Part shown: positions 1 to 7,068 of the stretch, piece by piece
How the letters are laid out: every line of letters starts with the position of its first letter
Position numbering within the stretch: the stretch's first letter is position 1
DNA from: Chloroflexota bacterium
GTDB lineage: Bacteria > Chloroflexota > Dehalococcoidia > JACQGW01
Assembly (NCBI GenBank): GCA_016199325.1
Contig: JACQGW010000424.1
Coordinates: 1 to 12,653 of the forward strand
Length of the DNA stretch: 12,653 nucleotides
Reading direction: 5' to 3'
Notes under the pieces: model-generated
Databases searched by the model: none
What the model was told of the DNA's origin: nothing
Seen by the model: only the letters and a program-made list of their open reading frames with translations
Program-made: the position numbers and the translations under genes

Positions 1-70
1 CAGCAGACGTCCAGGCAATACCCCGTGAACGGTTACGTTCAACACGCTGATTTCGCCCGACGGCAGGCAC

Positions 71-1849
71 GTGCGCGTAAAGGACTGTGATTCAGCGACT
101 TTGCGCCAGCTTCTCAGTAGTGGTAGTCGGTGGGCCAGGGTAAACTACCCCATCGTAAGTCAGCACCCCAGCGCGACCCGCAGCAAGGATTTCCTCTGGA
201 ACGGCAAGGCTTTCTCCTGCGGCAGGAACAGCCAGTGGCGATACGACCCAGAAACTGACCTACCCCGGTTGGCGATCGCCGACCGTCTGTTTGATGGCGG
301 CGGCGAATCGCTTGGCGGCGTTGTTATGTGGAACGACTGGCCCTACGTCGCCCGCTCCAACATGTGGGACGACTTGCATGGCGAGCAGGAAATGGTCTAC
401 GCGGTGCAGACGAATCGCAAGGTCGTCGAGCGCTGTGTCCTCATGACCACCGACCCCGGCGACCTCGTCCTCGACCCGACCTGTGGCAGCGGCACGACGG
501 CTTACGTTGCTGAGCAGTGGGGCCGGCGCTGGATCACCTGCGACACCTCTCGCGTCGCGCTGGCTCTGGCAAGGCAGTGCATCCTGACGGCGACGTTCCC
601 GTATTACCGCCTGGCTCATCCCGACCAGGGCGTTTCTGGCGCCTTCGTATACAAGCAGGTCCCGCACATCCAACTCAAGGACTACGCCCAGAACACGCGC
701 ATCGACCCGATCGTCGAGCGGTACGCACCGAGGATCGAAGCTGCGATCCAGGCGGGAGACGAGGCTGAGGCGGGTGAACTGAAGCGGAAGCGACGGGAGG
801 AGATCGACCGCGTCGTCGCGGAGGATGCCGAGCCGGAGACGCTGTACGACCAGCCGCTGGTCGAATCTGGCGTCGTGCGCGTCAGCGGACCCTTCACCGT
901 CGAGGCGATCCCGCCGGCGGCGCTAACGCTGCAGGAGGCGAGCCCGATCGGCGGTGCGCCGGAGCCGGCGCCGGGTGAGACCGCGGACGGCGAGGTCGAG
1001 CCTGTTCGCGAGGCGGCCGCGGCCGTGGTCGACGGCGCGGCCCACATCCCGCGGCTCATCGCCGACCTCGCCCGCGACGGGGTGACGTTCCCTGACAACC
1101 GGACCCTCCGCTTCAAGACGCTGACGGCGCGGACCGGCGGCGTTCTCCACGCCGAGGGGCTCGCCGCCGACGTCGCCGGCGTCGACCGAGTCGCCGTCTC
1201 CTTCGGGCCGCAGCACGGCGCCGTCTCGCTGCGCCAGGTCGAGGACGCCCTCTACGAGGCCCGGCGCGGCGGGTTCGACGCCGTCGTCTTCTGCGGCTTC
1301 TCGTTCCAGGCCGAGGCCCAGGCGTTCGTCGCCGACAGCCGGGACCCGCACCTGAAGGCGTTCGTCGCCCACATCCGGCCCGACGTCTTGCTCGTCGACG
1401 GCCGCGGCGAGAGTCTGCTGAAGACGACGGCCGGCAGCCAGCTCTTTGCCGTCTTCGGCGAGCCCGACGCTACCCTCCACCGAAACCCCGACGGAACGCT
1501 CCAGGTCACCCTGCACGGCGTCGACGTCTACGACCCCCTCTCCGGCCAGGTGCGCTCGGCCCGAGCCGCGCAGGTCGCCGCCTGGTTCCTCGATACCGAC
1601 TACGATGGGCGGACGTTCTGCATCTGCCAGGCGTTCTTCCCCAATCGCTCCGCCTGGGAGAAGCTGGCCCGCGCCCTTCGGGGCCGCATCGACGAAGAAA
1701 AGCTGGAAGCGCTCTCGGGCAACGTCTCTCTGCCGTTCCCGGCCGGCCGCCACCATCGGGTCGCCGTCAAGGTCGTCGACCAGCGCGGCGACGAAGTGAT
1801 GCGCGTGCTCCCGACCGGACCGGTCACCTACGACCAGAAAGGGAGGTAG
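71..1849 (+). CDS. Type III-like site-specific DNA methyltransferase (Mod), C-terminal part
   Basis: Probable modification subunit that methylates adenine using AdoMet. The AdoMet-binding motif I, DPTCGSGTT, is at residues 135-143, followed by YVAEQWGRRWITCDTSRVAL, which is very typical of this Mod group. Residues 270-280 (RVSGPFTVEA) and the C-terminal half match what I remember of methylases paired with 'BPTD_3080 family' restriction helicases. An acidic, Pro/Ala-rich linker lies near residues 285-320. In beta-class enzymes the catalytic DPPY motif precedes the target-recognition region and motif I; no DPPY is present here, and family members are around 900-1000 aa against 592 here. The GTG start has no clear ribosome site, and the frame reads coding-like back to base 29 (TVTFNTLISPDGRHV) before a TGA at 26-28. 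I therefore see a 5'-truncated or interrupted gene rather than an intact enzyme. The helicase-nuclease follows after 5 bases, as one operon. Confidence 0.8.
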   Translation: MRVKDCDSATLRQLLSSGSRWARVNYPIVSQHPSATRSKDFLWNGKAFSCGRNSQWRYDPETDLPRLAIADRLFDGGGESLGGVVMWNDWPYVARSNMWDDLHGEQEMVYAVQTNRKVVERCVLMTTDPGDLVLDPTCGSGTTAYVAEQWGRRWITCDTSRVALALARQCILTATFPYYRLAHPDQGVSGAFVYKQVPHIQLKDYAQNTRIDPIVERYAPRIEAAIQAGDEAEAGELKRKRREEIDRVVAEDAEPETLYDQPLVESGVVRVSGPFTVEAIPPAALTLQEASPIGGAPEPAPGETADGEVEPVREAAAAVVDGAAHIPRLIADLARDGVTFPDNRTLRFKTLTARTGGVLHAEGLAADVAGVDRVAVSFGPQHGAVSLRQVEDALYEARRGGFDAVVFCGFSFQAEAQAFVADSRDPHLKAFVAHIRPDVLLVDGRGESLLKTTAGSQLFAVFGEPDATLHRNPDGTLQVTLHGVDVYDPLSGQVRSARAAQVAAWFLDTDYDGRTFCICQAFFPNRSAWEKLARALRGRIDEEKLEALSGNVSLPFPAGRHHRVAVKVVDQRGDEVMRVLPTGPVTYDQKGR

Positions 1850-1854
1850 CGCCG

Positions 1855-4731
1855 ATGCCGGCCCCAGCGGCGCCCGACGCCGCCCGCCACCTGGCGGTGG
1901 ATCAGCCCATCCTCAACAACCCGTTCCAGGAGCCGTCACGCTACTGGCTCTATGAGGCCGGCGTGCCGAGAACCGAGGAGGGACGCCGTCCGGCCGGCTA
2001 CTACTTCCGCGACCGCCGGAGCGGCCCACAGCTCACGTTCCTCCAGGACGAGCAGTACAACGAGCTGCCGACGGTGAACGCCCTGCGCGACGCGGTCCGA
2101 AGATGGCGGCGAAGCGACTACACGAGCCACGCCGACGTCTCCCCGATCACGCAGCAGCTCCTGCGCTACTGGGCCCAGCCCGATCGGGAGCGAAGGCTCT
2201 TCTTCTGCCAGATCGAGGCCGCCGAAACCGTCATCTGGCTGCTGGAGACCGAGGCCGGCCGCCGGTTCCTCCGGAGTCACGAGATTCCGCCGGACAACAC
2301 CTTGCGCCGGCTCGGCTGTAAGATGGCGACGGGCAGCGGCAAGACCGTCGTCATGGCGATGCTGGCGGCCTGGTCGATTCTGAACAAGCTCCACGCGCCC
2401 CGGCGCGAGCGCTTCGCCGATACGGTCCTCGTCGTCTGCCCGAACCTGACGGTCCGTGAGCGCCTGGGCGGCGTTCGACAGATGGCAGGCGCCCCCGCGG
2501 CAACGGAGCCGATCCGGCCGCTGGTGCCCGGCGCCCGCGGCAACTACTACGAGGCGTTCGACCTCGTGCCCCACTCCCTGCTGCCCGCGCTCGGACGCGG
2601 TCGGCTCCTCATCGCCAATTGGCACGCGTTCCTCCCGCAGGACGACGGCCGCCGGCGCGGCATCCAGCAGCGCGGCGAGGAGAGCGACGCCGCCTTCTGC
2701 GACCGGGTTCTGAAGGGTCTCGGCAACGCGCGCAACGTGCTCGTCCTGAACGACGAGGCGCACCACTGCTATCGCCCCCGGCTCCGAGAGGACGACCAGG
2801 ACCAGGCCGGCGGCGAAGACCGGCGCGCCGTCGAAGAGCAAGACGAGGAGGCAACCGTCTGGATCGACGGGCTGGACCGCATCAATGCGGTGCGCGGCAT
2901 CCTCGCCTGTATCGACCTCTCCGCGACGCCGTTCTACATCTCGGGAAGCGGCTACCCCGAAGGTACGCCCTTTCCGTGGCTGGTCTCGGACTTCGGCCTC
3001 GTCGACGCGATCGAGAGCGGGATCGTCAAGGTGCCGCGCATGCCGGTCGCCAGCGACTCCGGGCGGCCCGTCCCCGAGTATTTCCGTCTCTGGGACCACA
3101 TCGTCAACCGCTTGCAGCCCCACGAGCGCGGCGGGGGACGCCGCCGGCCGATGCCCGAGGCGGTCCTGCGCGAGGCCGACGGTGCCCTTCAGCAGTTGGC
3201 CGGCGAGTGGGTCCAGACGCTCCAGGCGTTCGAGCGGGACAGGTTCCCGGTGCCCCCCTGTCTCATCGCCGTCTGCGACAACACCGACATCTCCGAGCTC
3301 CTCTACGAGCACATCGCCAGGGATGGCCGCGTCTTCCCCGAGCACCTGCAGAACGCCGATGGCCGCGAGGTGACGCTCCGCATCGACACAAAGCTGCTCG
3401 ACAGGGCCGAGCAGGCGAACGGCGAGGGCGGCACCGCTGAAGAGCGGGCCGAAGCGTTGCGGCGGAAAGTGTCGACCGTTGGGAAACCGGGCGAGCCCGG
3501 CGAGCAGGTTCGCTGCGTTGTCTCGGTCGGCATGCTCACCGAAGGCTGGGATGCGGCGAACGTCACCCACATCCTGGGCCTGCGGGCCTTCCAGTCACAG
3601 CTCCTCTGCGAGCAGGTCGTCGGCCGCGGTCTCCGCCGCGTCAACTACGATTTCGAGCTCGACGAGCACGGCATCCCACGCCACGTCGAGTACGTCGACG
3701 TCTACGGCATTCCGTTCGAGGTCATCCCCATCAAGAAACGCTCGGTGCCTCCCCCTCCACCGCCGGCACGCACGACCCTGGTGCGGGCGCTGCCGGAGCG
3801 CGAGGCGCTCCTCGGCATCACGTTCCCACGCGTGGCGGGCTACGTCTACCAGGTGCGCGACCGCATCACCGCCGACGTGTCACGGATCGAGCGGGTGCGG
3901 ATCGACCCCACGGTCGAGCCGACGGAGACGATCGTCCGCGCCAAAGTGGGCTACGAGCTCGGCGCGCCGGCCCTGCGTGGCCCTGGCGAGACGGTCGTGC
4001 AGTCGCGCGACCAGTTCTACGCGGCGACCCGCCTGCAAGAGATCGAGTACGAGCTTGCGCGGCGGATCGTGACTGCCCTCGTCGGCCAGGACGACTTCCG
4101 CTTCGCCGCCCGGCATGTCATCTTCCCGCAGGCGCTTGCGCTGGTCCGACAATACCTCGCCCAGCGCGTGGACTGCGGCAGCGTCGACCATCGGGAAGTC
4201 GGCCTGGAGCGCTATGCGCAGCTCGCCGTCGAGCGACTCCTCACGGCCATCCGGCCCGTGGGCGGCGACCAGGCCCGTCTCCTGCCCCTGCTGGAACGGT
4301 TCCGACCCCGCGGCTCGACCGGCGAAGTGTCCTTCCGAACGAGTCGCGAGTGCCGCGACACGCTCAAAAGCCACATCAGCCACGTCGTGCTCGATTCACC
4401 CCAGTGGGAGGCCTCGGCCGCCTTCTATCTCGAGACCTCTGGCGCCGTGCAGAGCTACGCCCGCAACGACCATCTGGAGCTCTCGATCCCCTACACCCTC
4501 TTTGGCGGACAGCACTGGTTCAATCCCGACTACGTCGTCCGACTGACCGGCGGCCTCCACGTCCTCCTCGAGGTGAAGGGCATGGAGACGGAGCAGGATC
4601 GAGCCAAGCATGAGGCGGCCCGCCGCTGGGTAGAGGCGGTCAACAACTGGGGCCAGATGGGGCAATGGGCCTTTGCAGCATCCCGCGACCCCCGAGAGGT
4701 CCGTGAGCTGCTGGCGAGCCTTGGACGATAG
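1855..4731 (+). CDS. Type III-like restriction endonuclease, DEAD/DEAH helicase plus PD-(D/E)XK nuclease (Res)
   Basis: Restriction subunit: an ATP-driven SF2 translocase carrying a nuclease. Visible motifs are Walker A ATGSGKT (158-164), DEAH (300-303, followed by a second His), motif III LSATPF (355-360), motif V-like GMLTEGWDAANVTHI, and motif VI EQVVGRGLRR (586-595). A proline run (about 632-637) separates the motor from the C-terminal half. The nuclease core is NPD (Asp892), then EVKG with Glu906 and Lys908, a complete PD-(D/E)XK site. Length (958 aa) is normal for the group I recall as BPTD_3080-type restriction endonucleases, and no frame break is seen. The ATG at 1855 is preceded by GGGAGG (1841-1846), which overlaps the mod stop codon and suggests coupled translation. 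With mod truncated, nuclease activity without matching protection would be expected to be harmful, so either the N-terminal half of Mod is supplied upstream or the system is decaying. Confidence 0.88.
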   Translation: MPAPAAPDAARHLAVDQPILNNPFQEPSRYWLYEAGVPRTEEGRRPAGYYFRDRRSGPQLTFLQDEQYNELPTVNALRDAVRRWRRSDYTSHADVSPITQQLLRYWAQPDRERRLFFCQIEAAETVIWLLETEAGRRFLRSHEIPPDNTLRRLGCKMATGSGKTVVMAMLAAWSILNKLHAPRRERFADTVLVVCPNLTVRERLGGVRQMAGAPAATEPIRPLVPGARGNYYEAFDLVPHSLLPALGRGRLLIANWHAFLPQDDGRRRGIQQRGEESDAAFCDRVLKGLGNARNVLVLNDEAHHCYRPRLREDDQDQAGGEDRRAVEEQDEEATVWIDGLDRINAVRGILACIDLSATPFYISGSGYPEGTPFPWLVSDFGLVDAIESGIVKVPRMPVASDSGRPVPEYFRLWDHIVNRLQPHERGGGRRRPMPEAVLREADGALQQLAGEWVQTLQAFERDRFPVPPCLIAVCDNTDISELLYEHIARDGRVFPEHLQNADGREVTLRIDTKLLDRAEQANGEGGTAEERAEALRRKVSTVGKPGEPGEQVRCVVSVGMLTEGWDAANVTHILGLRAFQSQLLCEQVVGRGLRRVNYDFELDEHGIPRHVEYVDVYGIPFEVIPIKKRSVPPPPPPARTTLVRALPEREALLGITFPRVAGYVYQVRDRITADVSRIERVRIDPTVEPTETIVRAKVGYELGAPALRGPGETVVQSRDQFYAATRLQEIEYELARRIVTALVGQDDFRFAARHVIFPQALALVRQYLAQRVDCGSVDHREVGLERYAQLAVERLLTAIRPVGGDQARLLPLLERFRPRGSTGEVSFRTSRECRDTLKSHISHVVLDSPQWEASAAFYLETSGAVQSYARNDHLELSIPYTLFGGQHWFNPDYVVRLTGGLHVLLEVKGMETEQDRAKHEAARRWVEAVNNWGQMGQWAFAASRDPREVRELLASLGR

Positions 4732-4815
4732 CCCGCCTGAAATACGGCCCAGCAGTCGGTTTACCAGGCTGCCGCCATGATGGAGGCCGACGATCCAGTC
4801 GGATAGACCGGGCAA

Positions 4816-4835
4816 GGCAACCACAGAGGGTTGCC
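4816..4835. repeat. Short palindromic repeat, possible terminator of the R-M operon
   Basis: A perfect 7-bp stem GGCAACC/GGTTGCC encloses a 6-base loop, 85 bases after the Res stop codon. The unit looks like a short dispersed palindrome (GGGGCAACC...GGTTGCCCC type) I recall from Chloroflexota intergenic DNA. It could end transcripts as a hairpin, but no U-tract follows, so the terminator role is inference. Confidence 0.45.
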
Positions 4836-4861
4836 ACTACGACGCCCCCGGCCTCTCCGCA

Positions 4862-4886
4862 GGGGCGATCCCCCCGTGGTCGCCCC
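4862..4886. repeat. Second short palindromic repeat (GGGGCGA...TCGCCCC)
   Basis: A 7-bp perfect stem GGGGCGA (4862-4868) / TCGCCCC (4880-4886) has an 11-base loop. It resembles the hairpin 27 bases upstream in design, and both look like variants of the same class of intergenic palindrome. No T-run follows it. Confidence 0.45.
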
Positions 4887-4932
4887 CGTTTCCCTCCCTG
4901 TGCCCGATCAATCCGTCGAGTTCCAGGCGCGC

Positions 4933-5080
4933 CTAGCAGCCTGTCGGAGAGAACCAGTTCGGGCGAGCAACAGGCCCCGGGATGGCCGTTTTGCGGCGGA
5001 AGGAGCGAGCAATTGCCCCGCTTTCGTGCCCAAAACCGCCCGAAATAGGGCTAGGGACGTTCTCTCCGACAGGCTGCTAG
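4933..5080. mobile_element. MITE-like element with perfect 22-bp terminal inverted repeats
   Basis: The first 22 bases (4933-4954, starting CTAGCAGCCTGTCGG) are an exact inverted copy of the last 22 (5059-5080). The outermost four bases on both sides are CTAG, which is self-complementary and could be a target duplication, leaving an 18-bp true terminal repeat. A second inner inverted pair, TTCGGGCG (4958-4965) / CGCCCGAA (5037-5044), lies just inside. The element is 148 bp and encodes no protein, as expected of a non-autonomous element moved by a transposase elsewhere. A CTAG-type (YTAR) duplication would fit an IS5-like mobilizer, but I cannot name the family. Alternatively it is a large fold-back structure of unknown role. 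Confidence 0.7.
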
Positions 5081-5154
5081 CCCCCCGCGATACCGGCGGC
5101 AATCTCACCATGACCCGAAGAAGAACGATCTCCTCTCCCGTCGCTGCCCCCCGC

Positions 5155-5190
5155 CATCTCTGCGTCCTCCGCGCCTACGCGGTTCACCTG
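5155..5190. repeat. Dispersed repeat of the TCTGCGTCC...GCGGTTCACC type
   Basis: The motif CATCTCTGCGTCCTCCGCG followed by CCTACGCGGTTCACCTG resembles a short intergenic repeat I recall in many environmental genomes. Only one copy is in the window, so the repeat status rests on memory of that pattern rather than on internal evidence. Confidence 0.35.
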
Positions 5191-5429
5191 ACGCCATCCT
5201 CGTGCTCCCCCGCGTGAGCAGCGTCCAGGCTGCAGGTAGGCCGACGGACCCGGAGTCGGACATTCTCGACTTCAAAGTAGAACGCCGGACTGTTCACCAT
5301 GGCCGCCGGCAAGCGATTCCTCCGCAGCATGAGCCTGTTGCAGGCACACCCGACCAGATGCATCCCTGCCATCAACACGGTCTCCTTGTGGGTCCACCGC
5401 CGCAGAGAAAGCTACCAGCGACACGGCCA

Positions 5430-5458
5430 TCCGTTCAATCCGTTCCCTGAATCCGTTG
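5430..5458 (+). repeat. Intergenic copy of the 29-base repeat that also lies inside nagZ
   Basis: The 29 bases beginning TCCGTTCAATCCGTTCCC match 9533-9561 with one difference (T at 5448, C at 9551). Similarity extends weakly upstream (GAGAAAGCTACC at 5405-5416 against GAGAGCTACC at 9510-9519). Both copies are in the same orientation. Confidence 0.75.
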
Positions 5459-5530
5459 ACAGCCGTTCTCCCAGCAGCCCGCCGCCGACCTTGCCCAGCT
5501 CATCGCCCATCTCGCCGGCGCCCCCGCCCC

Positions 5531-5725
5531 CGCATCACAGAAAACTGCCGAACGAACCCAATCTCGCCCAACCGCTCTTGCTGGCGCTCCCGATCCCGCA
5601 TCTGAGAAAACCGCCGAACCAACCCAACCGCATCCCACCACCACCCCGCCCGACACCGCCGAGCCAGCCCAATCCTCCCCGGCCGCCGAGCCGACCGAAA
5701 CTGCCGAACGAACCCAATCCCCGCC
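5531..5725. repeat. Array of about 20-bp repeats with core CTGCCGAACGAACCCAATC
   Basis: Copies lie near 5531-5564 and 5597-5630 (both preceded by CGCATC and an A-rich step), a degenerate copy is near 5651-5680, and another clear one is at 5691-5720. The core is GAAAACTGCCGAACGAACCC with small changes. Spacing is irregular (about 66, 54 and 40 bases), so this is neither a CRISPR nor a strict tandem array. One frame reads repeated NEPN and another repeated TAERTQ, peptide signatures I recall from spurious ORFs over a widespread dispersed repeat. Confidence 0.6.
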
Positions 5726-5750
5726 GGTTCCTGCTGCCCAGCACCCCTCG

Positions 5751-5790
5751 CCCATCACTCATCACTCACCACCCATCACCCATCACTCCT
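5751..5790. repeat. CATCACTC-type simple repeat
   Basis: A run of CCCATCACTCATCACTCACC and close variants, about five imperfect 7-bp units. Its reverse complement (GTGATGAGTGATGAG) is the sequence that follows the permease stop codon at the end of the window. Confidence 0.65.
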
Positions 5791-5901
5791 CCCTATCAGC
5801 GCAGATCGCAGCGCCAGGCCCGCTCATCGCCACGTCGCATCTGGATACCGGCGCGCCCCACCCGGTACACTAAAGCAGTCCGCAGCACCACCAACGAACC
5901 A

Positions 5902-5947
5902 ACCTCTCCCCCTCTCCGCCAGCGGAGAGGGGGCCGGGGGGTGAGGT
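5902..5947. repeat. 46-bp palindromic repeat carrying the kinase start codon
   Basis: A perfect 12-bp stem pairs CCCCCTCTCCGC (5908-5919) with GCGGAGAGGGGG (5922-5933), and the outer ends ACCTC/GAGGT (5902-5906, 5943-5947) are also complementary. It resembles the CCTCTCCC...GGGAGAGG...GGTGAGG palindromes I recall as dispersed in Chloroflexota and cyanobacteria. The GTG that opens the kinase gene lies in its right end. Confidence 0.65.
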
Positions 5948-6888
5948 CCATCAAACCACACACGTTCGTCCTTGGCCTTGACGGCGGCGGGTCACAGACC
6001 ACCGCCCTCGTCGCCGATGCCGCCGGCCGCCTGCTCGGCCGGGGGACGGCCGGGCCGGCAAACTACCGCGCCGTCGGCCTCGCCGCCGCCGTCGCCGCCA
6101 TAGCCGCAGCGACCCGGGAAGCCCTCGCCGCCGCCGGCATCTCCGGCCAATCGCTCGCCGTCGCCTGCCTCGGCCTTGCCGGCGCAGCCCGGCCAGAGGA
6201 CCGGCAGCGCCTGCACGCAGCCGTCGAGCCGCTCGTGTCGGCGCGGCGTCTGCTGCTCACCACCGACGCCGACGTCGCCCTGGCCGCCGGCAGCCCGACG
6301 ACCACCGGCGTCGTCGTCATCGCCGGCACCGGCTCCATCGCCTTCGGCCGCGATGCCGCGGGGCGGACCGCTCGCGCCGGCGGCTGGGGCTATCTGCTCG
6401 GCGACGAGGGCAGCGGCTACTGGATCGGCCGCGAGGCGCTGGCCGCCGTCGGCCGCGCCGCCGACGGCCGGGGGCCTGCGACTGCCCTGACGGCCGCCGT
6501 CACGGCCGCCTGGCACCTGCCCGCACCCCCGGACCTGCTCGACGCCGTCTACGGAACACCGGCCCTCCGTCCGAAGATCGCCGCGCTGGCGCCGCTCGTC
6601 GCGGCCGTCGCCGCCCAGGGCGACCCGACAGCCTGCGCCATTCTCGACCGCGCCGGCGACGAGCTCGCCCTCGCCGCCGCCGCCGTTCTCCAACAGCTCA
6701 ACTGCGCCGCCCCACCCACCGTCGTGCTCGCCGGCGGCGTCCTGCTCGGCTGCGCGCCCGTCCGCGAGCGCCTGCGAGCCGCGCTCGCTCAGCGCCACCC
6801 GTCCGCCAACACCGTCGAGCTCCAGGTCGAGCCGGCCGTCGGCGCAGTCCGGCTGGCCCTGCGCCTCCTGGAGGGACAAGAGCGATGA
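5941..6888 (+). CDS. BadF/BadG/BcrA/BcrD-family N-acetylglucosamine (possibly MurNAc) kinase
   Basis: Cytoplasmic sugar kinase of the ASKHA fold, 315 aa. The phosphate-binding loop GLDGGGSQTT is at residues 12-21. The probable catalytic Asp is Asp109 in LLLTTDADVA. The adenosine-side motif IAGTGSIAFG is near 127-136, and the sugar-side segment GGWGYLLGDEGSGYWIG near 147-163 is typical of GlcNAc kinases. The family includes MurK of Clostridium, which phosphorylates both GlcNAc and MurNAc; with murQ and nagZ next door a MurK-like role is likely but unproven. GTG 5941 is the only start close to the domain; the frame stays open upstream but through repeat DNA with a Pro/Ser/Arg-rich, domainless reading. 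The purine-rich arm GGAGAGGGGG of the repeat is the only Shine-Dalgarno-like sequence. It converges on murQ, 176 bases away. Confidence 0.85.
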   Translation: MRSIKPHTFVLGLDGGGSQTTALVADAAGRLLGRGTAGPANYRAVGLAAAVAAIAAATREALAAAGISGQSLAVACLGLAGAARPEDRQRLHAAVEPLVSARRLLLTTDADVALAAGSPTTTGVVVIAGTGSIAFGRDAAGRTARAGGWGYLLGDEGSGYWIGREALAAVGRAADGRGPATALTAAVTAAWHLPAPPDLLDAVYGTPALRPKIAALAPLVAAVAAQGDPTACAILDRAGDELALAAAAVLQQLNCAAPPTVVLAGGVLLGCAPVRERLRAALAQRHPSANTVELQVEPAVGAVRLALRLLEGQER

Positions 6889-6933
6889 GCTATCGTTCCG
6901 GTGCCGAACAACGGCCGGGGAAACCCCTCGAAA

Positions 6934-6961
6934 GCGCAAAGCCGCAAAGCGCAAAGCCGCA
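6934..6961. repeat. GCGCAAAGCCGCAAA short tandem repeat
   Basis: Two near-identical 15-bp units, GCGCAAAGCCGCAAA followed by GCGCAAAGCCGCA, lie 45 bases after the kinase stop. The style matches a CGCAAAG-type dispersed repeat I recall in intergenic DNA of several phyla. Confidence 0.6.
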
Positions 6962-6977
6962 GGGAAGGCAGTTCCCG

Positions 6978-7016
6978 GCTCGCGCCTGGTGGTCCTTGAG
7001 AGCTCACCAGCCGAGC
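6978..7016. terminator. Imperfect hairpin between convergent genes, possible two-way terminator
   Basis: The outer stem is GCTCG (6978-6982) / CGAGC (7012-7016) and the inner stem is CTGGTG (6986-6991) / CACCAG (7005-7010), with a 13-base loop. It lies between the convergent kinase and murQ genes. There is no T-tract on either strand, so the terminator role is only inferred from position. Confidence 0.3.
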
Positions 7017-7035
7017 GGAAGGTATTCCCGGCGTC

Positions 7036-7068
7036 CTTCTTGGCGATCTTGGCGTCTTGGCGGTTCAA
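7036..7068. repeat. CTTGGCGTCTTGGCGG repeat abutting and entering the murQ 3' end
   Basis: About three 9-bp steps of CTTGGCG(A/T/G), ending GGTTCAA. On the minus strand it reads TTGAACCGCCAAGACGCC, a dispersed repeat style I recall from many genomes. The murQ stop codon (TGA, 7067-7065 on the minus strand) is part of this repeat. Confidence 0.6.

Larger units (their letters stand above)
4732..5940. other. Gene-less repeat patchwork between the R-M unit and the amino-sugar locus
   Basis: I find no convincing protein gene in these 1.2 kb. Several frames stay open only because the sequence is GC-rich and poor in stop codons; their products are Pro/Ser/Arg-rich without a domain. The stretch is filled by separate repeat units (listed individually): two hairpins, a MITE-like element, a TCTGCGTCC-type repeat, a 29-base repeat shared with nagZ, an array of about 20-bp repeats, a CATCACTC simple repeat and a palindrome. 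Positions 5191-5429 hold no repeat or gene I can name. The strip separates a defence unit from a metabolic locus, as expected of an accessory-to-core junction. Confidence 0.6.

Noticed and set aside
1936..3570. Long open frame on the minus strand opposite the restriction helicase gene
   Set aside because: It mirrors a gene with all helicase motifs; in such GC-rich DNA the antisense frame lacks stop codons. Its product has no recognisable domain.
5184..5450. Possible transposase C-terminal remnant on the minus strand
   Set aside because: A faint resemblance to IS transposase ends, but no catalytic motif or adjacent homology; not supportable by eye.
5531..5725. CRISPR array
   Set aside because: Repeats drift, spacing is irregular and no cas gene is near.
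5460..5873. Second forward open frame (PAADLAQLIAHLAG..., then repeated TAERTQ) that reads almost like a protein
   Set aside because: No start codon, stop codons immediately upstream (5448, 5457), and several other frames are open over the same repeats, so this looks like repeat DNA; a decayed gene 3' end remains possible.
5299..5940. Upstream extension of the kinase frame
   Set aside because: The reading is Pro/Ser/Arg-rich and passes through several repeats; kinases of this family begin a few residues before the GLDGGG loop.
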